Below are positions 31,530-42,606 of a stretch of DNA of 64,000 bases, in pieces; position 1 is the first letter of the stretch, and every line of letters begins with the position of its first letter. Location: positions 3,178,501-3,242,500 of the forward strand of contig QLII01000001.1 of the NCBI GenBank assembly GCA_003259005.1, written 5' to 3'. A program made the position numbers and the translations under genes. The notes below the pieces were generated by a model that was not told where the DNA came from, did not search any database, and saw only the letters and a list, made by a program, of their open reading frames with translations. The DNA is from Spirosoma telluris. Lineage in GTDB: Bacteria; Bacteroidota; Bacteroidia; Cytophagales; Spirosomataceae.

Positions 31530-33111
31530 ATGCACTATCGCTTAGCGCCTGATCCTCAGACTCCTCACTATATAGCCATTGAAGCCACGTTAACCAACAT
31601 TGCCGGGGCCGAAGTTGACTTACAGTTACCCGCCTGGCGGCCCGGTCGGTACGAACTTCAGCAGTTTGCCAAAAATATTCAGCGATTTACCATTGTCGAC
31701 GGGCAAGGAAACCCGCTCCCGTTTCGCAAGATCACGAAAGACCGCTGGCGAGTGCAGACAAACGGCATCACTGAACTAGTCGTACACTACAATTATTACG
31801 CGCTGTTACCTACCCCCAATCAATTAAATGCAGGCAGTAGTTTCCTCAGTGAAACGCTGCTGTACGTGAACCCGGTAAACCTATGCCTCTATGCAGAGGG
31901 ACGGATAACTGACCCATGTACGCTTGAACTAGCCATTCCCGACGGCTGGACAATTGCCTGTGGCTTACCCAAACAAGCCCTAAAGTCCTTCAGGCGACCG
32001 ATTTTTATGAATTAGTCGACTGTCCGCTTATAGCCGCGCCTGTTATTCAGCATATTCAGTATGAGGTGGGCGGAACGCCCTTTCACGTCTGGATTCAGGG
32101 GGGACGTCGAACGGATGGAGAATTCACCTTCGATGCCGAGCGAATTGTGCGTGATTTCAGTCAGTTTTCGCAGAAACAACTTGATCTCTTCGGCGAATTT
32201 CCTGAACAGGCCTATCATTTTCTAACGCTGATTTTACCCGTACCCTATTATCATGGCGTTGAACATCGCAACTCAACGGTACTGGTTCTTGGGCCAAATG
32301 ATGAAGGGGAAGGACTGTATCAGGACCTGTTGGGAGTATCATCCCACGAGTTATTCCATGCCTGGAACATCATTCGAATTCGACCTACTGAATTACTACC
32401 CTACGATTTTACGAAAGAAAACTACTTCTCGACCTGCTTTGTAGCCGAGGGGTAACGACCTATTACGGCGATTTGATACTTCGGCAATCAGGCGTGTTTT
32501 CTGACGAGGCTTACCTGAAAGAGCTTCAGGTGCTGTTTAAACGGCACTTCGAGAATAACGGAAACGCATTTCAATCGCTTACCGAATCGTCCTGGGATTT
32601 ATGGCTCGATGGGTATGACAAGGGCGTGCCCGACCGAAAAGTGTCGGTTTATCATAAAGGATCTATTGCCGCACTCATTTTAGATTTACACATTCGTAAA
32701 CTGACTAATCATGCCCGCTCGCTCGACGATGTGATGCGAATCATGTGGCAGCAATTCGGTAAACCCTTCATTGGCTATACACTGGACGATTACCGGGCTG
32801 TAACCGAGACAGTTGCGGGCGAGTCGCTGAATTGGTATTATGAGGTATGCATTTTTGGTAACCAGCCACTCGAAACGACACTCAATGCATATCTGGCCTG
32901 GGTTGGGCTAGAGGTCGTTTATGAAGAACCCACCGCCGACCAGCCAGGGGGCATTCGGTTGCTGGAATTAGACAATGCGCGTGCTGACGGCCCGTCTAGT
33001 CTTCAACAACGGGCACAGTGGTTTGGAGGACAGCTAACAGAGCCACCGCATGAAGGTCATCACGAACTGGTATCAGAGCAAAAGCTAGGTAAAAAAGTGG
33101 TGGCTAAGTGA
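31530..33111 (+). CDS. M61-family aminopeptidase, two frame breaks
   Basis: Repaired length is 527 residues. An N-terminal beta domain (LPAWRPGRYELQQFAKNIQ is typical of M61) precedes the gluzincin zinc motif in SSHELFHAWNIIRIRP; the third ligand is likely the Glu in CFVAEG. No signal peptide is visible, and the usual PDZ domain is short or absent. Breaks: CCC 31978 and GGGG 32449. It releases N-terminal Gly or Ala from peptides in characterised relatives. Confidence 0.9.
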
Positions 33112-33193
33112 GTAACCAGGGAGCTTTGTCACATCATAGTAGTATCTCTATACCTACTTCTGCCTTTACAAACAAATCTCCTTACGTTTATCA

Positions 33194-34303
33194 ATGATCA
33201 ATCGCTTACTACTACTGGTTCTCCTTGTACCGAGCCTGCTGCTAGCTCAGTCAACCCCAGAAAAACCCTGGATGCTTGGCCCGTTTCAGAAATTAAATGC
33301 GAGTAACCCGATTCTGGCGGCAAAAGCCAGCACCACCTTCGACTGTCCGGTGCGGCACCAGACTATACACTGGGAAGAGAAAGACGTGTATAACCCAACA
33401 GCGGTGATTCGTAACAACAAAGTCTATATGGTTTACCGGGCCGAAGATACCGTTCGGCGGGTGGGTGGCACGTCGCGGTTAGGCTTGGCTGTTAGTACCG
33501 ATGGTATTCACTTCAAACGAATGCCGAAGCCGGTTTTTTATCCGAATAACGATGCCATGAAAACCTACGAATGGGAAGGTGGCTGCGAAGATCCGCGCAT
33601 TGTGGAAAGTCCTAATCGCGTGTACATCATGACCTATACCGCCTATGATGGCGACAAAGCCCGGCTCTGCGTGGCTACCTCAAAAAATCTGACGGACTGG
33701 CATAAACAGGGGCTGGCTTTTGGCGATTTTGCGAACGGAAAGTACCAGAATAGCTGGTCTAAATCAGGGGCAATTGTGTGTAAACGCGTAGGAAATCGGT
33801 TTGTGGCGCAGAAAATAAATGGCAAATACTGGATGTATTGGGGCGATCAGCCGCAACTCCGCATCGCCACGTCTGATGACCTTCTACACTGGTCACCGCT
33901 TGAAAGTGAACGGTCCGCCGATGCGGGCGGTAAGCCAGTTGTCGTTGCGGAATCGCGTAAAGGCAAGCACGATTTTCGCCTGATTGAGCCCGGCCCTTAC
34001 GCGATGCTGACCAAAAGCGGCATTTTGCTGATTTACAACGGCATGAATGATGCTAAAAATGGCGATGTGAATCTGCCGGAAGGTGCCTATGCGGGTGGTC
34101 AGTTGCTATTCGATGCACAAGACCCAACCAAGCTCATTGACCGGTCGGAAGCTCACTTTATTAAACCCGACCAGCCTTACGAGATCGAGGGACAAGTGAA
34201 CCAGGTTGTTTTTCTGGAAGGCATGGTGCCCTTTAAAGGGCGCTGGTTTCTATATTACGGCACTGCCGATTCGAAGATTGGTGTGGCCGTGGCAAAGCAA
34301 TAA
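33194..34303 (+). CDS. secreted GH130-family glycoside hydrolase or phosphorylase
   Basis: 369 residues, intact, with a signal peptide ending LLLAQ. Five-bladed propeller pattern: YNPTAVIRNNKVYMVYRAED, GCEDPRIVE (the GH130 mark holding the key Asp), and EGQVNQVVF near the end. GH130 acts on mannosides, either phosphorolysis of Man-beta-1,4-Glc/GlcNAc or hydrolysis of beta-1,2-mannosides; export from the cytosol favours a hydrolase. It precedes an amidase gene on the same strand, which looks unrelated in function. Confidence 0.88.
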   Translation: MINRLLLLVLLVPSLLLAQSTPEKPWMLGPFQKLNASNPILAAKASTTFDCPVRHQTIHWEEKDVYNPTAVIRNNKVYMVYRAEDTVRRVGGTSRLGLAVSTDGIHFKRMPKPVFYPNNDAMKTYEWEGGCEDPRIVESPNRVYIMTYTAYDGDKARLCVATSKNLTDWHKQGLAFGDFANGKYQNSWSKSGAIVCKRVGNRFVAQKINGKYWMYWGDQPQLRIATSDDLLHWSPLESERSADAGGKPVVVAESRKGKHDFRLIEPGPYAMLTKSGILLIYNGMNDAKNGDVNLPEGAYAGGQLLFDAQDPTKLIDRSEAHFIKPDQPYEIEGQVNQVVFLEGMVPFKGRWFLYYGTADSKIGVAVAKQ

Positions 34304-34329
34304 CGTTTTTTAATTCGCTTACTACCTGT

Positions 34330-35843
34330 ATGCAAACGTCCCGTTCTCAAACCCTGTCTTTTGACGAATACATTAAACAAGATGCGACGGCCCTGGCCGA
34401 ACTCGTTCAAAAAGGCGAAGTTACCCCTGCCGAATTGCTGGAAACGGCCATCGCCCGGGCCGAAGCGGTCAACCCGAAGCTTAACGCTATTGTAACACCC
34501 TTATACGATAAAGGACGTGACATGGCGAAACAGTTGCCGGTTTCCGGACCTTTTCGCGGGGTGCCTTTTCTACTGAAAGACCTGGAACTGGAATGGGCGG
34601 GCACCCCCTAAAATCGGGGTGCCGGGGGTATGCCAATTATGTATCGACGATTGATAGTGAAGTGATCAAGCGGTTGAAAGCTGCGGGTGTCATTTTCTTT
34701 GGAAAGACCAATACACCTGAATTCGGTCTGACCCCTTATACTGAATCGAAACTCTATGGCCCAGCTCGTAATCCCTGGAAACTGACCCACTCACCAGGCG
34801 GGTCGAGTGGTGGATCGGCCGTTGCGGTGGCGGCTGGCATTGTTCCGGTAGCAACGGCAACCGATGGAGGAGGCTCTATTCGCATTCCTGCATCCTGCTG
34901 TGGCTTATTCGGGCTGAAGCCTTCACGGGCGCGCGTTCCGCTTGGGCCCAAGTTTGGTGAATTATGGAATGGAGCCGTGGCAGGTCATGTGTTAACCCGT
35001 AGCGTTCGCGATAGTGCAGGTTTCCTTGACGCTATTGAAGGCTCAATGACAGGCGACCCCTACGGAATTACTCCACCCGAACGCCCCTATATGGAAGAGG
35101 TTGGGCGAGGACCGGGACAACTACGGATTGCTTTCTCTACGCAATCGTTGATGCCTTCACAAACCACCGATCCGGAATGCGTTAAAGCCGTTCAGGAAAC
35201 TGCCCGACTGCTCGAAGGCCTGGGTCATACGGTTGAAGAAATACCCCTCCCCTACGAAAAAACGATAGTAACCGAAGCCTTTTTTGTGAACGTACTCAGC
35301 GAAACGGCGGCTGTCCTTCGGGAGTTAGGCGAATATCTGGGTCGGCCTGTTCGGCGCAGTGATGTAGAACTAAACACCTGGGCGCAGGGGCGATTGGCCG
35401 AAGGCTTCTCGGCGGCTGATGCTGCCTTTCAGAAACGTCGCTGGAATACCCTGAACCGGGCCATGGGCCAACTCCACGAAACGTATGACCTGTTTCTAAC
35501 GCCAACCTTACCACGCCCACCAATTGCAATCGGCACGTTTCAAAACAAAGCATCGGAAGAACGCTTACTCAAACTGGTTGACTCTCTGGGCGGACTTAAA
35601 TACCTTAAGGGCAGCAAGACCGTAACCGATCTGGCCGAACGATCATTGGGCTATATCTCGTTTACAGTCATTACAAACATGACCGGACAGCCGTCGATGT
35701 CAGTGCCTCTGCATTGGTCACCTGATGGATTACCTATCGGTGTCATGTTTGCCGCTAAACTCGGCGACGAAGCCACCCTGTTCAGGCTGGCGGGGCAGTT
35801 GGAGCAAGAGAAACCCTGGTTTGCGAAACGGCCAATTTTATAA
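34330..35843 (+). CDS. amidase-signature-family hydrolase, one frame break
   Basis: Repaired length is 504 residues. Catalytic triad visible: Lys in PFLLKDL, cis-Ser in [10 protein letters not shown], nucleophile Ser in [12 protein letters not shown]. The frame breaks in a five-C run at 34604-34608 (six expected), between Lys and Ser motifs. It probably hydrolyses small amides. It is not an obvious GatA, because no gatB or gatC lies near and the C-terminal part ([11 protein letters not shown]) is of the general amidase type. Confidence 0.9.
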
Positions 35844-35886
35844 AACAAATAGCTTCGTATGGACTATTATAGGGTAGGTAACTAGG

Positions 35887-37062
35887 TTAGCGAATGTTGC
35901 CACCCGGATTGAGACCGCTGGGAACACGGACCGGTATAGTTCTATCAAAACCAGGATCCGTTAGGGCGTTCAGGAACGAAATGAGCTGTTCCTGCTCAGG
36001 ATTCCCTAATGCAATTCGCTGTATTTTTGCGTCTAATTGCTGTACCGACACGTGCGGATTTTGTGAAATAGGTTCGCCAATATCGTCATAAAACTTCATC
36101 ACCTGCTTCAGAGTCTGAAAAACCCCATTGTGCATGTAAGGGGCTGTTAGCCCGACGTTTCGTAATGAGGGGGTTCGGAATGCATAAGTACCTCCTGCGC
36201 CCTCATCAGAATGGATCAGTTTGTCATTGTCCGGCACCGACATCACGTGCAGTTTGTAGTCGGAAAACATCGGCCCCGAATGACAAATGGGACAACCTTC
36301 GTCCTTAAATAGCGCCATCCCCTGAATTTGCTGTTCTGTAAGTGCCGTTTTATCCCCCTTCTGGTAGCGGTCGTAGGGTGAATTCATAGCGATTAAGGTG
36401 CGTTCGAAGGCCGAAATAGCCTTGCTGATGTTAACCGCTGTAATAGCCTTACTACTACCAAAAGCGTTCTGAAATAGCTGTTGATACTCAGCTATTTTTG
36501 TCAACCGCGCCACCAGACTATCTAACGTAACGGCCTCACCATAGGCATGGCCGCGCATTTCCTCAAATGTCATCAGCGGATTGGTCACCTGATTTTCGAG
36601 ACTTTGAGTACGCGAATCCCAGAACATAGGGGCGGTCAACGGCACGTAATTTCCGCTGGCATTCATGCCGTTAAAAGCAGTATTAAGTATTGTAGGAGCG
36701 TTTCGTTTTGTAAAGGTCACATCGTTCGGCAGTAGAAACCGGCGGTTTTGCCCATAGCCAACGGCATTGGCGCCTAACGAAAGTTCCAGCCCATCAGTAT
36801 AGGCATTTGTGGGGTGATGGCAGGTAGCACAGGCTACATCATGACCTCCCGATAGGATTGGATCCCAAAACAGAGCCTGGCCAAGCAAAGCCGTATCGTT
36901 GGTGATTGAGTTACTGACTGGATTGCTGGTTGTAGTAGGCTGGTCTGGTGTAATTAAGACTGGAGTGATAGTTGTACTGGTATCATCTTTTGTACACGCT
37001 TCAATAGCGACTGCAAAAAAAATAAGTAGCGCAAGGAGGGCAAATAGATTTTTGCGTATCAT
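35887..37062 (-). CDS. di-haem cytochrome c peroxidase / MauG-family lipoprotein
   Basis: 391 residues, intact. Lipobox IEAC follows the N-terminal membrane segment, so it is anchored in the periplasm. Two CxxCH haem sites (CATCH, CPICH) and the typical LGQALFWDPILSGG start and TPSLRNVGLTAPYMHNGVF end. It reduces peroxide with electrons from cytochrome c, or acts as a MauG-like oxidase. No specific substrate partner is adjacent. Confidence 0.92.
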   Translation of the reverse strand: MIRKNLFALLALLIFFAVAIEACTKDDTSTTITPVLITPDQPTTTSNPVSNSITNDTALLGQALFWDPILSGGHDVACATCHHPTNAYTDGLELSLGANAVGYGQNRRFLLPNDVTFTKRNAPTILNTAFNGMNASGNYVPLTAPMFWDSRTQSLENQVTNPLMTFEEMRGHAYGEAVTLDSLVARLTKIAEYQQLFQNAFGSSKAITAVNISKAISAFERTLIAMNSPYDRYQKGDKTALTEQQIQGMALFKDEGCPICHSGPMFSDYKLHVMSVPDNDKLIHSDEGAGGTYAFRTPSLRNVGLTAPYMHNGVFQTLKQVMKFYDDIGEPISQNPHVSVQQLDAKIQRIALGNPEQEQLISFLNALTDPGFDRTIPVRVPSGLNPGGNIR

Positions 37063-37103
37063 ACAAATGAATTGACCACAAATAGTTGATTATAAATCGT
37101 TAC

Positions 37104-38335
37104 CTACTCGCTATAATCCAGTTCCTTGCCGTATGTTTCCTCCATCGTGAGCAGCGACCACAGCCCAAGTCCGAAGCAAACGAGCGCTACAATAGCCGCA
37201 GATTGGATGACGCCCAGCGAAGGTTTCATTGCCTGAAAGGCGGGAATCGTCAGCAGCGTTGTAGCCCGAACGTTATTGGCTACGGATGTTGTGGCGGTTG
37301 CACGAAGGTTAGTGCCGAAACTCTCTGCCGTGATCGTCAGGAACATAGCGATGTAGCCGATACTAAAGCCCATCGCAATACAAGTGGCATAAAACGTACT
37401 CACGGAGCTAAGTCCGCCAAATAAGTAGATGGCCATAAAAAAGAAAGCCATTCCCATCATGAGGCCAATGGCTTTCTTGCGCGATTGAAACCATTGACTT
37501 AACGAACCGCTTACCAGATCGCCAATAGCCATACCAATATACGTAAACATCACACAACGGCCCGGCTGAATGGCTTCCTGAATGCCTAAGGCTTTCCCAA
37601 ATTCATTCCCAAAGGTGGTCAGAATGCCGATAACCAGATAGGTCGGAAGGGCAATGCCCATACAACGGAAATAGCGTAAAATCTGATTTCTCCCCCGAAA
37701 TAAGGCCCAGAAATTCCCGCGCGATACACCTGTCTGCTGGGCGCGTTTAAACATACCGGATTCGAGTACACTCACCCGTAGAAGCAGTAACGCTAAGCCG
37801 AGGCCACCGCCAATAAAATAGGTCGTCCGCCAGTCGAACAGCGTAACGGTGAAATAAGCCACTACCGCCCCTAACAAGCCTACACCGGCCACTAACGACG
37901 ATCCATAGCCACGCAAACGCGCGGGTAAAATCTCGCTCACCAGGGTGATACCTGCGCCCAGCTCGCCCGCCAGGCCCAGACCCGCTATAAATCGGAGCCA
38001 GGCGTATAGTTGGGGATCATGAACAAACCCACAGAAAATGTTCGCCAGTGAATAGGTAATGATGCTCCCAAAAAGAACAGACAGACGCCCTCGCTTATCG
38101 CCCAGAATACCCCACAGAATACCCCGACAAGTAAGCCTGTTTGTTGATAATTGATAATTCTGCCACCAACCAGCGAGATGTCGGCTTCAGACAGACCAAG
38201 ATCTTTCAGGCTTGGCACCCGAACAATGTTGAAGAGTAGCAGGTCATATACATCCACAAAATAACCCAGCGCAGCAACAATTACCGGTAGGGTAAACAAG
38301 GGGCGCAGTGCAGTAGAAGAGGAGGCAACTTTCAT
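37104..38335 (-). CDS. MFS transporter, one frame break
   Basis: Repaired length is 410 residues from 38335 (MKVASSST), about 12 membrane segments. The loop 2-3 signature GILGDKRGR appears once the frame is restored at CCCC 38122-38125. LPARLRGYGSS follows helix 4. The substrate is unclear (organic acid or sugar branch). It is last in a tight minus-strand run after the SSS symporter and the DUF6883/DUF4926 pair. Confidence 0.85.
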
Positions 38336-38364
38336 AAGAAACAAATCTGGGAACGGCGTACTTG

Positions 38365-38610
38365 TTAAGCTACCCGATCCAGTTCCCGATAAGTTAAAAT
38401 TGTGTTTGAGCGAGGCTGCTCCAGATCTGATTCCAGAAACGGCACGACATCGACAGTTTGGCCTTGAGCATCAAAAAATTCAACTATATAGCCATCCTCT
38501 TCAGTTGGCCGGGCTATATGCTCAACTACGACGCCCATATCACCATGTTTTAGGCCGTATTGTGGAAAATCTTTGGTCAGAATGGCTCGACTAAACAGGT
38601 TGAATTTCAT
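38365..38610 (-). CDS. DUF4926-domain small protein
   Basis: 81 residues from 38610 (MKFNLFSRAILTKDF). FPQYGLKHGDMGVVVEH and YIVEFFDAQGQTVDVVPF with ESDLE match the DUF4926 pattern, a small SH3-like beta barrel of unknown role. The start is favoured over 38643 because its ATG overlaps the TGA of the upstream gene (ATGA, 38607-38610), a sign of translational coupling. Confidence 0.85.
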   Translation of the reverse strand: MKFNLFSRAILTKDFPQYGLKHGDMGVVVEHIARPTEEDGYIVEFFDAQGQTVDVVPFLESDLEQPRSNTILTYRELDRVA

Positions 38611-38921
38611 GTCTTCTGAGGATATAACGTGACGAATCGCCATGACAGCGGTTCACTTGTGTAAAGCCATATAGTAACAACTCCGAAGTTACGTAATGTA
38701 CCGTTTACCTTGTACAAATCACCACCAAAAGGAGCAGGACGGGAGTAAATAGCGTCGCCATTAGCAATTATATCAAGAATGTCTTCCTCTAATTCCTGCC
38801 AATTAGCCTGCGTATATCCTAAATTAATAAGGAAAGCCGACTTATCACTTTCGGCTTTCCAAATCAATAAGTATTCTGTAATCTTTCGAGAGTCCAGAAT
38901 AATTTCGCCCTCGACTTTCAT
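38607..38921 (-). CDS. DUF6883-like small protein
   Basis: 104 residues. KITEYLLIWKAESDKSAFLINLGYTQANWQELEEDILD and a C-terminal beta part ending WRFVTLYP look like DUF6883 (assigned from pattern memory, not a search). It begins 4 bases after the symporter stop codon and overlaps the DUF4926 start by 4 bases. Such pairs recur in bacteria and may be toxin-antitoxin-like, but no activity is shown by sequence. Confidence 0.75.
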   Translation of the reverse strand: MKVEGEIILDSRKITEYLLIWKAESDKSAFLINLGYTQANWQELEEDILDIIANGDAIYSRPAPFGGDLYKVNGTLRNFGVVTIWLYTSEPLSWRFVTLYPQKT

Positions 38922-38925
38922 TCGC

Positions 38926-40623
38926 TTACCAGAATCGGATGTAAAGCATTGACACCAGCATTACAATAATAACAGCCATTGCCAGATTGACCGGCGCCAG
39001 TTTGAACATGGACGAGTCGATGGCCAGTCCTTTGGGGTTTATTTTTGGCCCGGCCAGACTAATAAGTATCATCAGGCCGACGGTCAAAAAGAACGCCCAG
39101 CCCATGGCAACCAGGAACGGGATCTCGTACACGCCCTCGCTGTTCAGGAATGACGAGTACATGATCGTTTCGGGACCGAACAGGCTAGGCGCGAAGTTAT
39201 TGAACAGAACCGCAAAACCGAAGCCCCCCAGAATGCCGGCAATGGCCGCAATACCCGTAGTACGTTTCCAGAAGAAACCCAGCAGAAACACCGCGAAAAT
39301 GCCGGGACTGATGTAGCCGGTATATTTTTGAATGAAGGTAAAGCCACCTTCGCCACCAATACCCAGCGCATCTTCCCAGGCCAGCGCAATGGATAGCGCC
39401 ACCGCCACCAGAATAGTGATTCGTCCGATCCAGAGCGAACGGGATTCACTCGCGTTTTTGTTGATGTATTTCTGGTAAATATCGAGCGTGAAAATGGTCG
39501 AAATCGAGTTGGCCTTACCCGCTAGCGAGGCCACAATAGCGGCCGTGAGGGCGGCTACCGACAATCCTTTCAGACCGGTTGGTAAGAACGTCAGTACCGC
39601 CGAGTAAGCATTATCGCCCGATACAACCCCGTTGCGGAGCATTTCGCCCTGTAGTCCACCATTCTTGTGAATCACATAAGCGGCAATGCCCGGCAGCATC
39701 ACAATAATCGGCATGAAAATCTTGAGCAGGGCTGCAAAGAGAATACCAGTACGGGCCGTTTTGAGGTCGGCACCCAGGGCACGCTGGGTAATATACTGAT
39801 TACAACCCCAGTAGTTGAGATTAACAACCCACATGCCACCGAGATACATAGCGATACCCGGCAACGTTAGGTAGCGTTTGATGTCAGGCTGGGACGCACC
39901 GGAAGTCGGCTTTTCGAAAATCATGTGGAAATGGTCGTCGGCATCTTTGATCATGGCACCCAGTCCCGAAATAACACCACCGTCCAGCCCTAACGTCAGG
40001 CTAACCTGTTGGAGGGCCAGGTAGGTAGTCACCAGGCCACCAATAATAAGCACCATAACCTGAATAACATCCGTATACCCAATGACATTCATGCCACCCA
40101 GGGTGATGAAAATCGCGAACACACTCAGGCAGATAATGATGGTATGAAAACTGTCGCCCCCTACCAGGCTGCTGATGGCCAGCGCACCAAGGAATAAAAT
40201 AGAGGTCAGGTTGACAAATACGTACAGAAACAGCCAGAAAACAGCCATGATCAGGCTTACCGTTTCATTGTAACGCGTACTCAGAAATTGCGGCATCGTG
40301 TAGATGTGGTTCTTGAGATAAATGGGAATGAACCACACCGCTACGATGATTAGTGAGATTGCCGCCAGCCATTCATACACCGCAATGGCGACCCCGAAGC
40401 GGTAGCCATCGCCCGACATACCAATAAACTGCTCGGCGGAGATGTTAGAGGCAATCAGGGAGGCTCCAATGGCCCACCAGGTCAGTGACCCCTCGGCCAG
40501 AAAGAAATCTTTAGTGTCTTGTTTGGTTTTTTGATTTCGACGGTAAATCCAGTATCCGTAGGAGGAGACACCAATGAAATACAGGAAGAAAATAATGTAA
40601 TCAGTTAAGGTAAGTTGGTTCAT
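38926..40623 (-). CDS. sodium/solute symporter (SSS family, SGLT-like)
   Basis: 565 residues from 40623 (MNQLTLTDYIIFF), about 14 membrane segments, intact. FFLAEGSLTWWAIGASLIASNISAEQFIGMSGDGY is the SGLT-like N-terminal mark, with GGMWVVNLNYWGCNQYITQRAL and a LAGKANSISTIFTLDIY segment that includes conserved Na-site residues. Imports a sugar or sugar acid with sodium. First gene of the tight run SSS, DUF6883, DUF4926, MFS. Confidence 0.92.
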   Translation of the reverse strand: MNQLTLTDYIIFFLYFIGVSSYGYWIYRRNQKTKQDTKDFFLAEGSLTWWAIGASLIASNISAEQFIGMSGDGYRFGVAIAVYEWLAAISLIIVAVWFIPIYLKNHIYTMPQFLSTRYNETVSLIMAVFWLFLYVFVNLTSILFLGALAISSLVGGDSFHTIIICLSVFAIFITLGGMNVIGYTDVIQVMVLIIGGLVTTYLALQQVSLTLGLDGGVISGLGAMIKDADDHFHMIFEKPTSGASQPDIKRYLTLPGIAMYLGGMWVVNLNYWGCNQYITQRALGADLKTARTGILFAALLKIFMPIIVMLPGIAAYVIHKNGGLQGEMLRNGVVSGDNAYSAVLTFLPTGLKGLSVAALTAAIVASLAGKANSISTIFTLDIYQKYINKNASESRSLWIGRITILVAVALSIALAWEDALGIGGEGGFTFIQKYTGYISPGIFAVFLLGFFWKRTTGIAAIAGILGGFGFAVLFNNFAPSLFGPETIMYSSFLNSEGVYEIPFLVAMGWAFFLTVGLMILISLAGPKINPKGLAIDSSMFKLAPVNLAMAVIIVMLVSMLYIRFW

Positions 40624-40849
40624 TGTAGCAGCCCGGAAAATAGGTTTTGAAATCAGCCTGTAAAAAAGCAATTATTTCTTCAAATAGGCTTAGTGTAAGC
40701 TAAAATCATTTAAAGATTGGCCAATCCAGTATTACTTTTTTTGAACAAAATCCGCCCCAAAGTTTGACGAATAACTGGAGCAGTGGCCAGGCCAGGTATT
40801 TTCTAGGCTATTAGGCTAGACGAGATAGGTAAATTTGGAGGGAGTGGAA

Positions 40850-41254
40850 CTAGCCATCAAACTTTTTAAAAGCTTCTGATGTAACCGGTGTGAAGAAGTT
40901 AACCAGATTACCATCTGGATCCCGGAACAGCAATGAACGGTTTCCCCAGGGCATGGTCGTCGGCTTCTGAATGACCATCTCGCCCAGAATGTCGACTAAC
41001 TTTCGATAGGCGGCATCCACGTCATCAACCCGGAATTCGATAATAGCGGAGTGATTGGCGGCAGGCTTGGCTACGTTAGCTCCGCCGAATAGCTGCAAGG
41101 TTCGTGTGCTACCGATTGCCAGGGTGCCGGAAGGCGTATGCAGCTCGGCAAAATCTTCGGTATACTGCGTTACTGGCAAACCCGTAACCCGCTCGTAGAA
41201 GCGAACAAGCGGTTTGATGTCTGCGGTAATAATCCGAACGGAGGCAAAATTCAT
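40850..41254 (-). CDS. VOC-family (glyoxalase/bleomycin-resistance fold) protein
   Basis: 134 residues. Two beta-alpha-beta-beta-beta modules: RIITADIKPLVRFYERVTG and EFRVDDVDAAYRKLV with FRDPDGNLVNFF at the end (a typical metal-site Glu position is replaced by Asn-Phe context). Function not predictable: dioxygenase, isomerase or drug-binding. Confidence 0.88.
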   Translation of the reverse strand: MNFASVRIITADIKPLVRFYERVTGLPVTQYTEDFAELHTPSGTLAIGSTRTLQLFGGANVAKPAANHSAIIEFRVDDVDAAYRKLVDILGEMVIQKPTTMPWGNRSLLFRDPDGNLVNFFTPVTSEAFKKFDG

Positions 41255-41357
41255 AGGGCATGTGTGCTTAGTTTCAGTGACACAAACTAAAGCACGACCA
41301 CTGACAGCCCTATGTCAGTAGTCATTTGTTCTTTCCCAGTTTTACCGGATCTCGGTT

Positions 41358-42338
41358 TTATACGACTATTGATTCTTCACTGGATTGAACTTTACCCTCA
41401 TAATCGGGGGAGATAGGCGAGCGCCTGAATTCATTGGGCGTTACACCCACATATTTTTTGAAAAATTGACTGAAATTCGGCTGATCCGCAAAGCCAATAA
41501 TTTGACTAATTTCCTGCAATGTCCAATCAGTCTGAACCAATAACGCCTTACTTTCTTCCAGTAAGCGATTTTTGATGAGCGTGCTGATGGGTTGCCCTGT
41601 ATGCTTTTTTACTAACCCATTCAGGTAGTTAGGGTTCAGATTTAGTTTCTGGGCGTATTCCTTAGCCGTTCGCATTCGTATTGGGTTGTCGAGATTAGCC
41701 AGGTTCGTTTCTTTTTCCAACAGTTCGAAGAAATCATACACATGCCGATAGTCATTCGTAATCTCACTGGTAGGTGCGTAATCGGTGCCTTTGAGACTTT
41801 CAACCAGTATAAGCTGAACATAGGCCTGCATGGCTTCTTCGGCCAGCTCTCCAGCCGTTTCCGATTCAATTTTCATCTGGGATAACAGGCTGTGAATCAT
41901 CTTAGCCGATTGTTCGGAAACGCGAAGTATCTTTTTCTCTGTAAAAAATTTGTACCGATCAATGATCAGTTTCAACGAGGGGTGTTGATCGAGGTAGCGC
42001 TTTTTGAACATACAGAAAATACCTCCACCTACCGTGGGAGTCGTATTGCGCCAACACACAATTTCATTCGGGTGCAAAAACAGAATGGTTCGTTCGTTGA
42101 TGTAATAATTATAGTTGCCCATTGTTTTCAGACCGGTGCCACTGGTCATGAACATGATTTTGTAGAAATCCCGGCGGTTGGGAGATAAATAGTTATCACA
42201 GCCGCTCTTCTCGCGATCGACAACCTTAATGTTCCAGTCTTCATAATAGAGCCTGCTCACAGGTGTGGTGCCGGGCGGTAGCAGGGATGGTATATCATAC
42301 ACCATCGTGATGGGTTGCGTGTCACGTCGTGTTTTCAT
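41358..42338 (-). CDS. AraC-family regulator, divergent from the cyclophilin/cupin cluster
   Basis: 326 residues, intact. The N-terminal sensor cupin part (INERTILFLHPNEIVCW) is followed by a helical linker and the C-terminal HTH pair (AKEYAQKLNLNPNYLNGLVKK, LQEISQIIGFADQPNFSQFFKK). It is divergent from the four-gene cluster at 42.6-45.2 kb and probably controls it. Confidence 0.9.
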   Translation of the reverse strand: MKTRRDTQPITMVYDIPSLLPPGTTPVSRLYYEDWNIKVVDREKSGCDNYLSPNRRDFYKIMFMTSGTGLKTMGNYNYYINERTILFLHPNEIVCWRNTTPTVGGGIFCMFKKRYLDQHPSLKLIIDRYKFFTEKKILRVSEQSAKMIHSLLSQMKIESETAGELAEEAMQAYVQLILVESLKGTDYAPTSEITNDYRHVYDFFELLEKETNLANLDNPIRMRTAKEYAQKLNLNPNYLNGLVKKHTGQPISTLIKNRLLEESKALLVQTDWTLQEISQIIGFADQPNFSQFFKKYVGVTPNEFRRSPISPDYEGKVQSSEESIVV

Positions 42339-42606
42339 AATTTCAGAAAAACGCCTGCTCGTTTAAACAAGTGCCTTTTTGTATAAATTTACAACCCAAC
42401 CCATTATAACTTTCTGATTATTAGAAAAATAAATCTCACAAAAAACCTGAGTCATATAAAAATACTTAAAGAGGCTTCTTTTTATGGAAATGTGATTTTC
42501 ATAAAAACTGCTGTGATTTGACTATAAAGTCACGAGTACTCTTCGAGTAGGTTTGCAGCTTGAATAGATACATAACGATTTAACCACTTCCAGAAAATAA
42601 GAAAGA

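Noticed and set aside
38365..38921. Clear toxin-antitoxin system
   Set aside because: Overlap and size fit, but no known toxin or antitoxin fold motif is visible; kept as a hypothesis only.
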